DNA of 64,000 bases from positions 62,914,069 to 62,978,068 of the forward strand of contig NC_060254.1 of assembly GCF_921293095.1 (NCBI RefSeq), written 5' to 3'. Numbering within the stretch: the first letter of the stretch is position 1; each line of letters starts with the position of its first letter. This document shows positions 1 through 11,296 of this stretch, one piece after another. Position numbers and translations under genes: made by a program. The stretch is from Ischnura elegans. Lineage: Eukaryota; Arthropoda; Insecta; Odonata; Coenagrionidae. Under the pieces are notes generated by a model, which had not been told where the DNA came from, made no database searches, and was given only the letters and a program-made list of their open reading frames with translations.

Positions 1-3000
1 TAAAAATATTTCTTTCAGGTTAAATTTATAAAAAATGACACATTTTATTTTATTTTAAAGGATTCAATAATTCAAGAGAATTGATTTTTTTGGAAATGCC
101 ATTTAGCTAGATGAATGTATACCGGTCCAATTTACCTATACTTCCTTTAGAGGAGCTCCTTCACGAAAAATTTAAAGTAACGGATTTTAATTAAACTTAT
201 TTAAGGTCCGAGTTTTTTTTATCCATAGGCTACTTCTCCGGTCATCGCCGGTGGGAGATGATATTCTTTGGAAAGTTACCTACGTCACTCTTTGCTCTCG
301 TCCAATCACCCCAGCGCCTTTTTGAAATTGGTCTCATCGTTTTAGTTCATTTTTTATCGAAAGATATGCGAAGGAGGCTAATTTATTCTGCAAAATTTTC
401 TGAATCATTTTCCCAGTAAATCAACCTCTCTCAGGGTCCCATATCATGAAAAGTCAAGAATTAAATGAAACTGGTAAATTATATCTGAAATTAATTTTTT
501 TGCCATCTTTAATATTCATCCCAATTAGGTAATGGTTTCGGTCCCCTAATTTTTAATGAGCTATATTTTCCTACGAAATTGGTATCTGTTAACCGTGCTG
601 GAAAATAATCGCATCGGAGTAAAATATATACTGAAACGATCAACATTCTTACAATTTAAGTCTCTTCTTCGGCTATATTTCATTTATCACATTAAAAAAT
701 GTTAGCGAAACGTATGAATGGATATGTCTCGATTTTAAAATCAGTGCTTTGAAAAAATATGCGGTAAATTGGCCGAGAACGTAACCGTGAATCTTCAGTC
801 CCACCTTAATTCCTAAATGCACTGCATCATACGCAAAGATCACTGCACAGGAGAGATATTTGATTCCAAGGACGAGGCCTGAACATTTTCTGGGGGAGTT
901 CGTTCTGAAGGGGAAAAGAAGACAGTTTCTCAAACTTTTCGGAGTGTTTTAATTATTGGCCCAGGGATTGTTACGCAACAGTTTTGTTTGAGTCTATCAT
1001 TGTTTCAAAAATCACTTTTTTCTCAGAAAATTCTCAACTTGTTCTTAGATTATTATCGCATAATTTCAAACATATTTTCTAAATTGTTAACTCAATATTT
1101 GAGACATAAGAATGTCATTTGTTGCTTTCATGTTGAGGCATCTGAATTTCTGAAAAATAATGAAGAATGTTACCGTGGTCGCCTATTCTTTGTAGATAAA
1201 TAGACCCTATTCATTGAAATTTATTTAAGATGGAATGTCCCCAATAACCTCCAAATTTCCATCTTGGTGCGACATGGGTGCCAATTTTGAAAAAGAAAAG
1301 CGTTAGGAGTGAGGGTGGAATGATCTCAGTCTCTATGTAGACCTGTCGCGTTTTTCGCACCATTTCCTTTAAAGATTTCATTCTCGTTAACAGTGTCATA
1401 TTTTTTCACACTTGCACCGTTTAATCTCGATCAATTTTATCTAATCGATTGGTACAGTTATACAACATATTATCTCTTACTCTACTCCTCTTTTATTTCG
1501 TTTGTTGAGTCGAGATTACGCAATTTGAGGCCTGCAGATGAGCTTCTTTCGCGAACTTCGCGTCTTCGGCACTGAATAACTCTCATACAAAACTGCACGA
1601 ATCACTCGACCGTCAAGAGCTCCTCGCCGCTCCTAACGGTATGAGAGTTTTACAAGGCGCCGCAAAGGAAACAACGGATGAGCTTTCTTGGATGGTTCGC
1701 CGGCTGTGTGGCAAGTTTCGGGTCGTTGTCATAGTTCAAGTTCAACCTCTTTTCCTTCGACCATTGGTTCGTCTCAGGTGGTTTTTATGCATCTTAGTGG
1801 TTTCTAAGATCGGCATGTCAACAATGTGTTAGGCGAGTTTTTATAATACTCCAATACATTCAACTTTATTTCAGGAAGGTGAATGACTATCGGTAAATTA
1901 AAAGGGGACAATTTCCATATCCAATTGGACGTTAATAGTATTTAAGTAAATAAATTTAGCCAGTATTTTATGAAGTTTCTGTGGTGCCAATATTGAGGTA
2001 AAACTATTGTGGTAGAAAGTGAGGGTGGAAATATTTTAGTCACGCGTTGAAAGTATATTTCCTATATACACTTTTTAGTGACTTATAGTTTTCAATAATC
2101 CAAAACGTTTAATTTTAGGTTATTTCTCTTGCTTTCTAGATTTTTAAAGGATCATACCTATACCTAAGAATGTTTCTATAATGCCGTTGTACGGTATATT
2201 TTGCTATTTAGTAAAATTATATTTCCACGATTTATTTGAATTTGCAATGTGATAAAAGTTGAATTTTATTTTTATATGAAGACAAAATGCGATATTTCAC
2301 ACGAATAAAGCCCATGAATTCCCGGTGCTACAATTAATTTTTGAAAGTTCTAATAAGATATTGCTGTGCTAATTATTTATCGGGATATTATAATGTAATG
2401 ATGGAAGCCTTCATGGCTACATGTTAAGTTCTCTCAACTTGACCATTATATTTTTATTACTACTAACGCGTGACACCAGTTTTCGCCGCTGAGATTTTAT
2501 TTTTTGTGACAATTTCAGGTCCATTGTTGAGAAGGAGTGGTTTGGTGACAATTTTATTTTCTACTACAATTATCATCTTCTACATTTTCCATGTATGGAA
2601 AAAATGCAAATTAAAAAAAAGGAAGCTTGAAAAAAATACTTACGAATTATTGGCCATGAAATGTCAAAGGATGCGGGCCTGTACCCTATTTCTTAACTAT
2701 TACTCATTGACAGCTAAGCTGGTCAGAAAATGGAGACTGCTGATCTATCTGTACGAGGTGATGAGGAATTGGTCTACAGATATCACCTCCAGTTTTATGG
2801 GGTGTGTGGTGGTGGTTTACATAACCACATTACCAGTAGTTAGAGAATTATTATACTCAGTTATGCCTGAGTTAACATAGCGATGCGATATTGTGACTTA
2901 CTGGAGACTGTGAAGGTTGATTTTATTTGTAATTATGGAATTGAATAGCTGACAATGAGAGCAAGGCCTACAGTGAGTGGAGGAGAATACCCTCCTCTAT

Positions 3001-4879
3001 ATGTATCTCCTCTTCTTATGAAAATCCTCTGCTACGGCCTTGTCCTATGGCAAGTTAAAATTTAACATTGTGCAGGCAGCAATGTCTTTGATAGAAAAGG
3101 TCGTACTTTAATGATACTTAACGCAGCAGAATCACCTTTCCAGGCGCATAGTGGCACAATTTTACTTCACACTTACCGAAGCAGATCAGTTTACGTCGGC
3201 AAGCATATTCCTTGCCGTGGAATGGGAGTATGTTCCGTCCTGTAAGCATATTCATAGCTCCACAAATGATGGAGTCGTGTATTTTCTAAGAAAAGGAAAG
3301 TGCTGTTTTCCAACTAATGACATCCGGTATTTTGTCCTTTATTTATGAAGATCGGAAGTGTTAATCGGAATGTGTAAAAAATATGATACACGATTAGTAG
3401 TACGGCATTTAAAAACATTAGCGTTTTACAGCTTCGTATCATTTTCATTTTTAAGCATTTTTACAAGACTCATATTGCGATAATTTAACGTGTAATAGTA
3501 ATTTTACAGCAAAATTTTTCCTTTGCGTTATAATATAAGTCCCACCAGTTCTTTGTATTTATTAAAGTTTGGTTCAACGACTCCTCTAAGGTCGTAAATT
3601 GTGTGGCCAAAATTTTAACGCTGACTTGATCTTGACAGTGCCCTCAAATGTAGAACTTTCTTGGCGTGAATGGACCCATTGAGGAATTTCGACTCGATGA
3701 AAGGACTTGATGTATCCTCCCTAGTGTTGTTTGCCCTCGTTTCTGCGGATAGACGGAGATCGCTCCAAAGACGTCTGATAAACAAGGAAACTGTCGAGAT
3801 GATAGCGAAAAAATATTGTGAGACCAAGGGAGCAACAACCTTTCTTGTACGTCTACGAGCTATGCAAACTTATAAATTTTCCCCACTGCTCTAATTTAGT
3901 GTTGTTCGGAGTCGTTACAGTTTCATAATCATAAGAAAGAACGCATTTTGGCTGCAAACTCAAAATCGGCTGACGCGTGGGTATTGATAGAATTAACTTA
4001 GTAAATAGGGTAAAGGTGAAAAATGAAGGGTGTAGGTAATTAAAAGTTTGAAATTCGTCTGAAGATGGGCCGATTCATAAAGAATCGTGGTGCACAGTTG
4101 AGCATAGCCTCCATGGTTAGCCGTGAAAAGAGATAAAGTGCGATTTTTCGCTAATTAGCAGGAGTTCACTGAAAACAAGGCGTAAGATTTTTCACAGCCT
4201 GAAAGGAATTTTCTCTGAGAAGCATTTTGGCTGATTGCGGGTCAAGAGAATTCTAGTTTCGTTCATGAGGACTTGAGAGAAAGAAAGAAAAAATCAATAC
4301 CAAGTGAAATCAATACTAATATTTGGTGATCGCGAGCCCGTAAAAGTGATAATAATAATAATTCGTCTCTATTGGGCAAGATTGGGACTAGATAGTCCCA
4401 TCTTACATATAACCCTAGTCATACACTGAATATATATTTAAAGAGGAATAAATTGTCAGGTTTTTCCTGAAATGAAATGCAGTCAAATTATAGCAATAGA
4501 CACTTTTAAGTATATTTAAAAAAATGAAAAAATGCTTAATGAAAATAGTTACATTTACCAAGTCGAAGAAAACGTGACCAAATTTGGGAAAACCTAAGGA
4601 TATTGACTTTCGTCCGACATGTCGTGATATAAGTAAATGAACTAAATTAACAGGTTTTTTAATATATTTTGAAGATTTTTACAGTTAAACATATGATGAA
4701 TGTCATATACCACTGCGAAATGAAACTTATAGCAAATGGGCTTAATGGGCAAAATAAATTAGCTGGGTGAAAATTGACTGGGCCGAATTGGAGCCACAAT
4801 TGCAATCGAAATGGAAGTTTTTTGTGCTTTGTAACTCCATTGATCATTTTCTTCGCGTTCACACATGAACTCTACTCAC
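1..4879 (-). other. Probable intron 1 of the minus-strand hexosaminidase gene, no exon recognised
   Basis: This stretch lies 3' (leftward) of the splice donor that ends the minus-strand exon at 4880-5086, so it should be intronic. On neither strand do I see the conserved hexosaminidase blocks that should follow, so the next exon is probably beyond the left edge. The longest open stretch, 2470-2880 on the plus strand, opens with GTG rather than ATG and resembles nothing I know. The sequence is AT-rich. A weak transposase-like ORF at 3670-3894 is listed separately. Confidence 0.4.
3670..3894 (+). pseudogene. Small ORF, possibly a degenerate Harbinger-type transposase N-terminus
   Basis: A 74-codon ATG-started ORF. 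Its middle has a hydrophobic helix, then an Arg-rich run (DRRRSLQRRL), then ETKGATTFLVRLRAM and YKF. That order loosely resembles the start of PIF/Harbinger nucleases, where an Arg-rich segment precedes a [KR]GA..L...LR block and a KF..[YF] block. The usual Trp residues between these blocks are absent and no DDE domain follows. The assignment is from memory of family pattern and could easily be chance. Confidence 0.2.
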
Positions 4880-5086
4880 ATTGAACTTGAACGCTGAAGG
4901 CCGGACGACGAGATATCCATCCTCTTCAGTCCGCTTCAATGGTTTTGGCCAAACACCTCCTCTGGTTGGGATCACAGTGGGTCCAGGAGCCACACCGATT
5001 CCATCATAGCGCCAGCTGTCAGCCAACGAGCTGTACGCCGCGAAAAGAAGCAGGGATGCTTGAAAGACTACTCCCACAACGCCCAT
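4880..5086 (-). CDS. Beta-N-acetylhexosaminidase-like protein, exon 1 (signal peptide and start of N-terminal domain)
   Basis: Minus-strand first exon of 69 codons from the ATG at 5086-5084, ending in phase 0 at a GTGAGT donor (4879-4874). Residues 1 to about 23 form a hydrophobic signal peptide (GVVGVVFQASLLLFAAYSSL). Then come a short spacer and GGVWPKPLKR..EDGYLVVRPSAFKFN, matching the 'x-VWPxP ... P..F.F' opening of the N-terminal domain of GH20 hexosaminidases. Enzymes of this family remove terminal GlcNAc/GalNAc residues, in insects including chitin oligomers and N-glycans, and are secreted or lysosomal. The catalytic TIM barrel with its Asp-Glu pair would be in later exons, off the left edge. 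A TATA-type promoter lies just upstream on the same strand. The family call rests on about 35 residues only. Confidence 0.55.
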
Positions 5087-5220
5087 GGTCGAGTGTTGAG
5101 CCTTCGCGATATAACTCAGCGACTAAACGGAAGGAACGAAGAGACCGCCTTATATCGGCCGCTTCTGACGTCAGGTCTTTGACGAGTGTTGACGAGCCTG
5201 CCGCCATGACTCAGCCAATC
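5087..5220 (-). promoter_or_regulatory. Promoter of the minus-strand hexosaminidase-like gene
   Basis: Reading leftward toward the ATG at 5086 there are a CCAAT box (5215-5219, on the plus strand), an AP-1-type TGACTCA (5207-5213), a perfect palindromic CRE TGACGTCA (5166-5173) and a TATAAG box (5155-5150, minus strand). The TATA box would place transcription start near 5120 and give a 5'UTR of about 35 nt. The block is more GC-rich than its surroundings. The elements are seen in the sequence; their use is inferred. Confidence 0.5.
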
Positions 5221-5558
5221 AAAGCCCTATGCTCCTTGAATCCCGCGCATGGGTAGGGAGGGGGATGCAAGAAAAAGAACGACCAAGCACAGGTCGTCGA
5301 GAGAGGAAAAAGAAGGGGAGAGGTTATATTTTTTAACGGCCGAGGGGACTCCCGGTATTACATTCATAACAACACTATAATTTCCGGCAACGGCCTATCG
5401 TAACGAATTCCAGTGAATTCGTCGAGGGAAATCAGGCTGTCACGTTTTTGGTCCACATAATAGGGAGGTTGGACTTTTGTTTTGTCGACTTGTGTAACAT
5501 ATCCACCTCATACAAACGGAATTTAGGATAATCACCCTATTTATTATGAACTTGCCAG

Positions 5559-5710
5559 CAGTGGCAGATCCAGGATAGGGACAAGGTGAGTGAGGGGTAA
5601 CCTAGCAGTAGAAGGGGTCCGAACAAAATTATTATCATTCTATCTGGTGTAAATTGGATACCCAAGGGGGGGCTATAACCCCCACTATCCCCTCTTTGCG
5701 TCTGTCACTG
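5559..5710. repeat. Short hAT-like MITE, copy 1
   Basis: Begins CAGTGGCAGATCC and ends in the imperfect complement CTGTCACTG, with G-rich interior near the left end and C-rich interior near the right. The internal string GTGTAAATTGGATAC recurs almost exactly in a second copy at 48114-48271. No clear 8-bp target duplication is visible. Ends starting CAGTGG are common in hAT-type non-autonomous elements, but the class is uncertain. Confidence 0.5.
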
Positions 5711-6631
5711 GATTAAAACACACTAAAAGCGTGTAAAATAAGCCATAAGTTTAGAGCTAATTTGTATTTCAATTTACTAAAGCAGGTAAATAATATTATA
5801 AATAAAAAATTTTAAAACAACGTTTTTTTCGCCAACTAAAAAGAAGAAAATAAATTTCTTTGTCCATATTGGAGTCTCGTTATGAATTGTTATTCAAATG
5901 GTGACATACTTTATGACAATCATTACGACCAAAACGAAAAACGTTGGGCGCATTTAATGTTACATTTAGTGTTTGCAATAAATATGAATTTGGTTTATTA
6001 TCATTATCATTTATCATTTTCCATCGTTATATAATTGATAGTATCTACTACTAATTGATACTAATCACTATCATTAAGGTTATTTAAAATTCAGTTTATA
6101 TTGAATAAGAAGGTAGTGCAGGCTACGGCGCATGTTGCTGAAATTACTTCGTTCGAAAGTCAGTTAAATACAGCTATAATGACTGCAGAGCCTGCATTTT
6201 GGTCACAATTTTTGGAACTCCAGATTTAATTTTTATTCCTAAATATTAGACGAAATACTGCTCCGATCGTGGTAAAAGAGTAAGTAAATTGCATTGTCAT
6301 CCAGTTCTGAGCTAGATATAAAATTTCAATGCTCTAGCTAGTCGTTAAGTGTGTTAAAATTGAGTTACAAAATTCTACCGTAACAAACAGACAGACACGA
6401 AAGTAAGTCAAGAAAAACGTTGTAATAATAATATATGGGAAAATATTACTAAATACTTTTGTTGACAAGGTGAAAGCGGCCAACAAAATAATAATACCTT
6501 GGTCGTCGGTAATACCTTGTGTATGCCTTTTTATAAAACATAAATGCACCCTCGGTTATCAGTTCCATCTTCAGTGTTCAACGGTCAACCACGCACTCCT
6601 GGTCTGGCATTCACCTTTGTTTAACCTATTA

Positions 6632-6853
6632 CCTCCCGGTAACCTCATACGAGATCACTTAAAAATTAACAGATATCAGGCGAAAGCCTGTATGTATATG
6701 AATTAATTTAAAGCGGATTTTTAAAAAATCTCACCTGGATATCATAGCAATACACCTATTAGATATGGGATGTAGGTTAGATATGCAAATGTACAGACCG
6801 ATAATGACGAAATCTGTAAATTTTAAGTGATCTCATATGAGATCACCGGGAGG
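6632..6853. repeat. MITE with ~40-bp imperfect terminal inverted repeats
   Basis: The left end CCTCCCGGTAACCTCATACG, followed by AGATCACTTAAAA, is mirrored at the right end, where GATCTCATATGAGATCACCG leads into GGAGG. The two arms extend about 40 bp with a few differences and enclose about 140 bp of AT-rich DNA with no ORF. No convincing target duplication was found, so the superfamily is not assigned. Confidence 0.6.
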
Positions 6854-7078
6854 CAAATCTACCTATATCTCCTTTTAAATTGTTTTGATGAGTAGACCTG
6901 AATTTTGCCACAGCTGTGTTGCTGAAACCCGGGTCAGTTTATAAAAAAATAGTGTGGATTGAAACTCAGAAGTTTTTTATTGCAATACATTCGTGACTGT
7001 GTACTTCCTTTCAGTGGCGCAGCGAAGGGGGGAGGGTTTAGGGAGATAACAAATCCCCGGAGCTCAGAGAAAATTTTG

Positions 7079-7749
7079 AATAGGGTGGTTTCCTATTATT
7101 TTTTTATTGCCTAAATCGAAAGATTATTACACCTGGAGAACGTATTTCACGCATTTAGATTTTTAAATGACGATATATATTTTTCGCGATTAAATGAAAA
7201 GTGAAAATTTTCAAGCGCGCGAAAATGCGACGCGCAAGTATGAATGCCGGGAAATCTCTCCGTGAGACTTATTTCTGGTTCCCGCTGCCCCCCTGTGAGG
7301 TGACCTTGAGGCGAGGCTTAGCGCTGATACGACGCAGGCTGCTAGCGGGTAGCTGAGTACCCTGCTGGCTGCTAGCGCTTGTCTTAAATAAGGATTATTA
7401 ATACCTTATCAAACGAAGAAAACTTTCCGACCTTAGCCAGTTTTAATAGGTGATTATTAAGATATGTTTCCCTGAGCTCTGTGCCTCATGCATGCATTGG
7501 TAACCTCAGACGATGTATAACTCCTATCCTCTCGTGTAGAAACTAGGTCCCTGTGACGTCACGTGGAGTGGAATCGCATGGGTGCCAATCTGGCCTTTTT
7601 CAAATTAGGATAAAATTTGACCCTTGCCATTCGTCTAAACCGGTATTTCAAAAACCAAAGATAATTTGTGTATTATGAATACACTAATGGTGGGTAACGA
7701 ATCGCAATCAATGCCTTTCGTTTTCTTTGATGAAGGAAACTACCCTATT
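7079..7749 (+). mobile_element. MITE family A, copy 1 (about 670 bp)
   Basis: Terminal inverted repeat AATAGGGTGGTTTCCT at the left and AGGAAACTACCCTATT at the right (15 of 16 positions complementary). The whole interior is shared with 10639-11296 (inverted) and 16952-17618 (same orientation), so this is one family present three times. It has no transposase ORF and is non-autonomous. The interior includes a combined CRE/E-box string TGACGTCACGTGG at 7554-7566. No clear target duplication, so I leave the superfamily open. Confidence 0.85.
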
Positions 7750-7950
7750 ACTTAAATCCATTTTACTTCATTGGATTAATTGTACTTATAGAATAGTGTA
7801 AGGATTAATAAAATATCTCTTAGAAAGACGTAAAACTCACCATTTTAAACATTTATTTGAAAAAAATTCTAGGGGAGGGTGCCTGCACCTCCCTCTGACT
7901 CTGGTGGGTATTTAATCCCCCCTATACCCTCCAGTATTAGTTGCGCTTAA

Positions 7951-8184
7951 AGGCCTGGTTACACGATACATTAACGCGTACGGGTTAATGTCTAAATGTA
8001 TGAACGCGAGAATGAACGCCAAAATGCACCGTGTAACCACCCAACTTGTGCGAATGCATGAACGGAAAATATAACCTGTTCTAATTTGGTTCATGCATTC
8101 ATACATGTTCCGTTCCGGTCCACCAAAACCATTCACGAAAACGTAAATTAACTTGTACGAGTTAATGTACCGTGTAACCAGGCC
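7951..8184. mobile_element. Short MITE with ~40-bp TIRs flanked by TTAA
   Basis: Left arm AGGCCTGGTTACACGATACA continues into TTAACGCGTAC; the right arm is its near-complement, GTACGAGTTAATG then TACCGTGTAACCAGGCC. TTAA abuts both sides (7947-7950 and 8185-8188), suggesting mobilisation by a piggyBac-type transposase, although the ends are not the 5'-CCC type of the piggyBac copy at 53518-56856. No coding capacity. Confidence 0.6.
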
Positions 8185-8188
8185 TTAA

Positions 8189-9329
8189 AACTCCCCCTAG
8201 ATTCCTATCATCGCCCCTGCTACCTTTAAGTTAATTCTGAGGTGATTAATTGAATTATATTTGTGCTGTATGCTTATGCACTCTATGCTGTATGCTTCCT
8301 GCATTATTTTTTTATTGGAGTATTATTAAGAGGGGTAATGGCTTTGGTGAACTGGTGAGATGGTGAGTGGTGAGATGAAGTGGAGAGATTGCTTCAGTTA
8401 GGGGTGGATCATGAACTGAATCGACGCTAATTAAAAAAGGATGGAGCACATCTCCAGTGGTTATTAGTCGAAGATTCAATTGACTAATCGTCACTCTACG
8501 TTGGCAAATCTATTTAGTAGCAGCCCCTCATACCTATCCGAAGGCCATATTTCGAATCCTGCATAAGTATTTTCCAGTGCATGATAACATGTTATTTTTT
8601 CATGAGTTTATTATATAAGAGGATGTTGTAGTATATAAACGTTCAATGAAGACATTATTGACTTCGTTTTTTCATTTTATTGCCCTCATTCAATTCACGA
8701 TTGCGTCCCATTCTTAGTTTCTCATGATACCTTTTTCCCATACTTTTCTTATTTCGTAATTCTTTTCATAGAACCTTTATTATTGGTTAACATTTTCAAC
8801 ATCATTATAAATTTTTCGTTTAAAATATTTATTTCTGTCCCTAATCGGTGCATAATTGATATCTTTATTCATTGTTTCAATTGTATCCATGACTTTTGTT
8901 GTTATGGAGTCTCCTGATATCGCTTTCCTTGGTATCAATAATCAAGATCAACTGGCCGCACGAGTACTTATCAAGGTCGCGACCGGTTGATTGCTGTTGA
9001 GTTGCGGAATGAAATGGCATCTTGCGCTCTTCTCAAAAGGGGGACTTCCCTGGAGCTTTCAGTCTATTTATTTTTGATCAGACTCACCTAAGTGAACCGA
9101 TTGGAATGTATGCCACACGCGCGGTCATGCTGTTTTCCTTCACTCTCCAGAGGGTAGATGCTTATTCGGTATCAAGCGACCTTGATGGTTTATCAGCCAT
9201 CTGTGGAACGCGAATAACTTGAACCGATAACGATTGAGGGAGAGAGGATGGATGCATTCGTATTTGATCTTATTTTATTATTTACCAGGAGATGTTTCTA
9301 AGGTTTGGCTCCAATCTATAGGATGAATT
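8189..9329. other. Intergenic, nothing recognised
   Basis: AT-rich single-copy-looking DNA between MITEs. Open stretches here are short, mostly without ATG starts, and show no family resemblance. I see no RNA gene or clear repeat. Confidence 0.4.
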
Positions 9330-10480
9330 TTTCCGCCCCTTTCGAGGGACAGTTCTAGCGATCGTTGCAATGATGGCAGAAAAGATGACTCATTTTTCCG
9401 CAATGGCTCGAGCGATGGGATTCCCATCCCTTTTTCGATCACTCGGCACGTCCCTTTTCTCGTCGCTGGCACCATCCTTCAGCCAATCAGAAAGCTTGGC
9501 CGCTTACAGCGATTGTTACATCACGCTTGGCTTTTAATTGAATGACAGTTGTAATTATGCAAATTGACGTAATTAAGCCTGAATCATACGTTCATTTTTT
9601 CCCGTACCTCAGAATGATAGCTCCAGCGATAAGTTTTCAGGGACCAAAAGAGTGATCGTTCCAAGCGTCATTTTCTGAATCACTCGGTAATTCCAACGTC
9701 CTTTTTTTCCATCGCTTTTGCAGTCACTTTCCGTATTTACCACTGTAATTTATTTTAAAGTCAAGCTTGGCGTTGCAATCGCTGTTAGGGGCCTTGCAAA
9801 GGGGACTGCATAAAGGAGGCCTAATTCCATACCATAGAAGGTTGATTCCTGCTGCCACATCGATCGCATTTCAATCGATTTCAAAAATGTCCGTAGCGTG
9901 ATGATGAGTGCAATGAGATCCACTTTTTTCCAGTATTTTGCTTTGTATTTGCGAGGAATAGCATGGAGCTTTTATACATTTGATAGATAACATCATCATG
10001 TATATCAATTTTGATTAAAACCGCTAATTATATTTTATTTCTCAGTGAAACTCGGATAAATTTGTCCTTCAGCGACGCGAGTGGCGATTTTAGTAATCCC
10101 AATTAAATGCGCGGTGAGTGAAAACACATTTAGAGGCCGACATGGGGATCCTCTTTCGTAATATTCGTGGGACTGGCTGAAGGACAATGACAGAGATGGT
10201 TTAAGCAACGGATTAAGGGAACGAACCGAATGATTGAAAAAAGGATTGAAATCCCATCCCTCGAGCCATCGCGGAAGATGATCGTGTGAAACATTAATTT
10301 TGCCGTCATCGCTGGAGCTGTCCCTCATAAGGGACGTGAAAAATGATCGTTTTATTCAGGCTTGAGCGATAGAAAAAGGAACGGTGAGATCGACCAAGTG
10401 ATTCAGAGAATGATGGGTCGAGCGATCATTCGATTTTGGTCCCCGAAAACCTATCGCTGGAGATACAATTCTAAAGGACG
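9330..10480. repeat. Rearranged inverted-repeat cluster (element with ~115-bp TIRs plus a second partial copy)
   Basis: Two inverted-repeat pairs interlock. The segment 9608-9722 is the diverged reverse complement of 10370-10480; both contain the ATCGCTGGAG / CTCCAGCGAT core, a TTTTGGTCCC string and GTGATTCAG. Separately, 9330-9490 is the diverged reverse complement of 10160-10345, both with GGCTCGAG.GATGGGAT and TCCTTCAGCCA. On the plus strand the order is A, B, A', B' rather than A, B, B', A'. A single palindrome therefore does not explain it, and two copies of one element in opposite orientations, one truncated, fits better. No transposase is visible. Confidence 0.6.
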
Positions 10481-10638
10481 GCAAAATGTTCGTGTGATTC
10501 GGACTTTAGAAGATAAATCCTCTCTCGCATGTAGCCCTACAAAAATACTCCTCATCTTTCATCCCTTAGTATATGAACCATCTGACTGATTCATTCACCA
10601 CAGCCAAATTTACTAAAGGTAGAGCCACGAATTTCCAG

Positions 10639-11296
10639 AATAGGGTAGTTTCCTTCATCAAAGAAAACGAAAGGCATTTATTGCCCACCATTAGTACATT
10701 CATAATATACAAATTATTTCGTTTTAGAAATACCGGTTTAGACGAATGGCTATGGTCCATTTTTATCCTCATTTGAAAAGGGCCAGATTGGCGCCCATGC
10801 GATGCCACTCCACGTGACGTCACAGGGACCTAGTTTCTATACGAGAGGATAGGAGTTATACATCGTCTGAGGTTACCAATGCATGCATGAGGCACAGAGC
10901 TCAGGGAAACATGTCTTAATAATCACTTATTAAGACTGGCTAAGGTCGGAAAGTTTTCTTCGTTTGATAAGGTATTAATAATCCTTATTTAAGCCAAGCG
11001 CTACCAGCCAGCAGGGTACTCAACTACCCGCTAGCAGCCTGCGTCGTATCAGCGCTCAACTCGCCTCAAGGTCACCTCACAGGGCGGCAGCGGGAACCAG
11101 AAATACGCCACACGGAAAGATTTCCCGGCATTCATACTTACGCGTCGCGTTTTCGCGCGCTTGAAAATTTTCACTTTTCATTTAATCGCGAAAAATAGAT
11201 ATCGTCATTTAAAAATCTAAAAGCGTGAAATACGTACTCCAGGAGTAATAATCTTTCGATTTAGGCAATAAAAAAATAATAGGAAACCACCCTATT
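10639..11296 (-). mobile_element. MITE family A, copy 2 (inverted)
   Basis: Reverse-orientation copy of the element at 7079-7749: left end AATAGGGTAGTTTCCT, right end AGGAAACCACCCTATT, collinear interior including the CRE/E-box string (10810-10822, minus strand). It differs from copy 1 by scattered substitutions and small indels, indicating an old insertion. With copy 1 it forms a large inverted pair about 2.9 kb apart. Confidence 0.85.

Noticed and set aside
2470-2880. A 136-codon open stretch on the plus strand with hydrophobic segments
   Set aside because: It opens with GTG, has no ATG at its start, no splice context and no family resemblance. AT-rich non-coding DNA readily gives such stretches.
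7013-7078. CAGTGGCGCAGCG start followed by G-rich DNA, possibly another hAT-like end
   Set aside because: No matching right end could be located; probably a truncated copy but not demonstrable.
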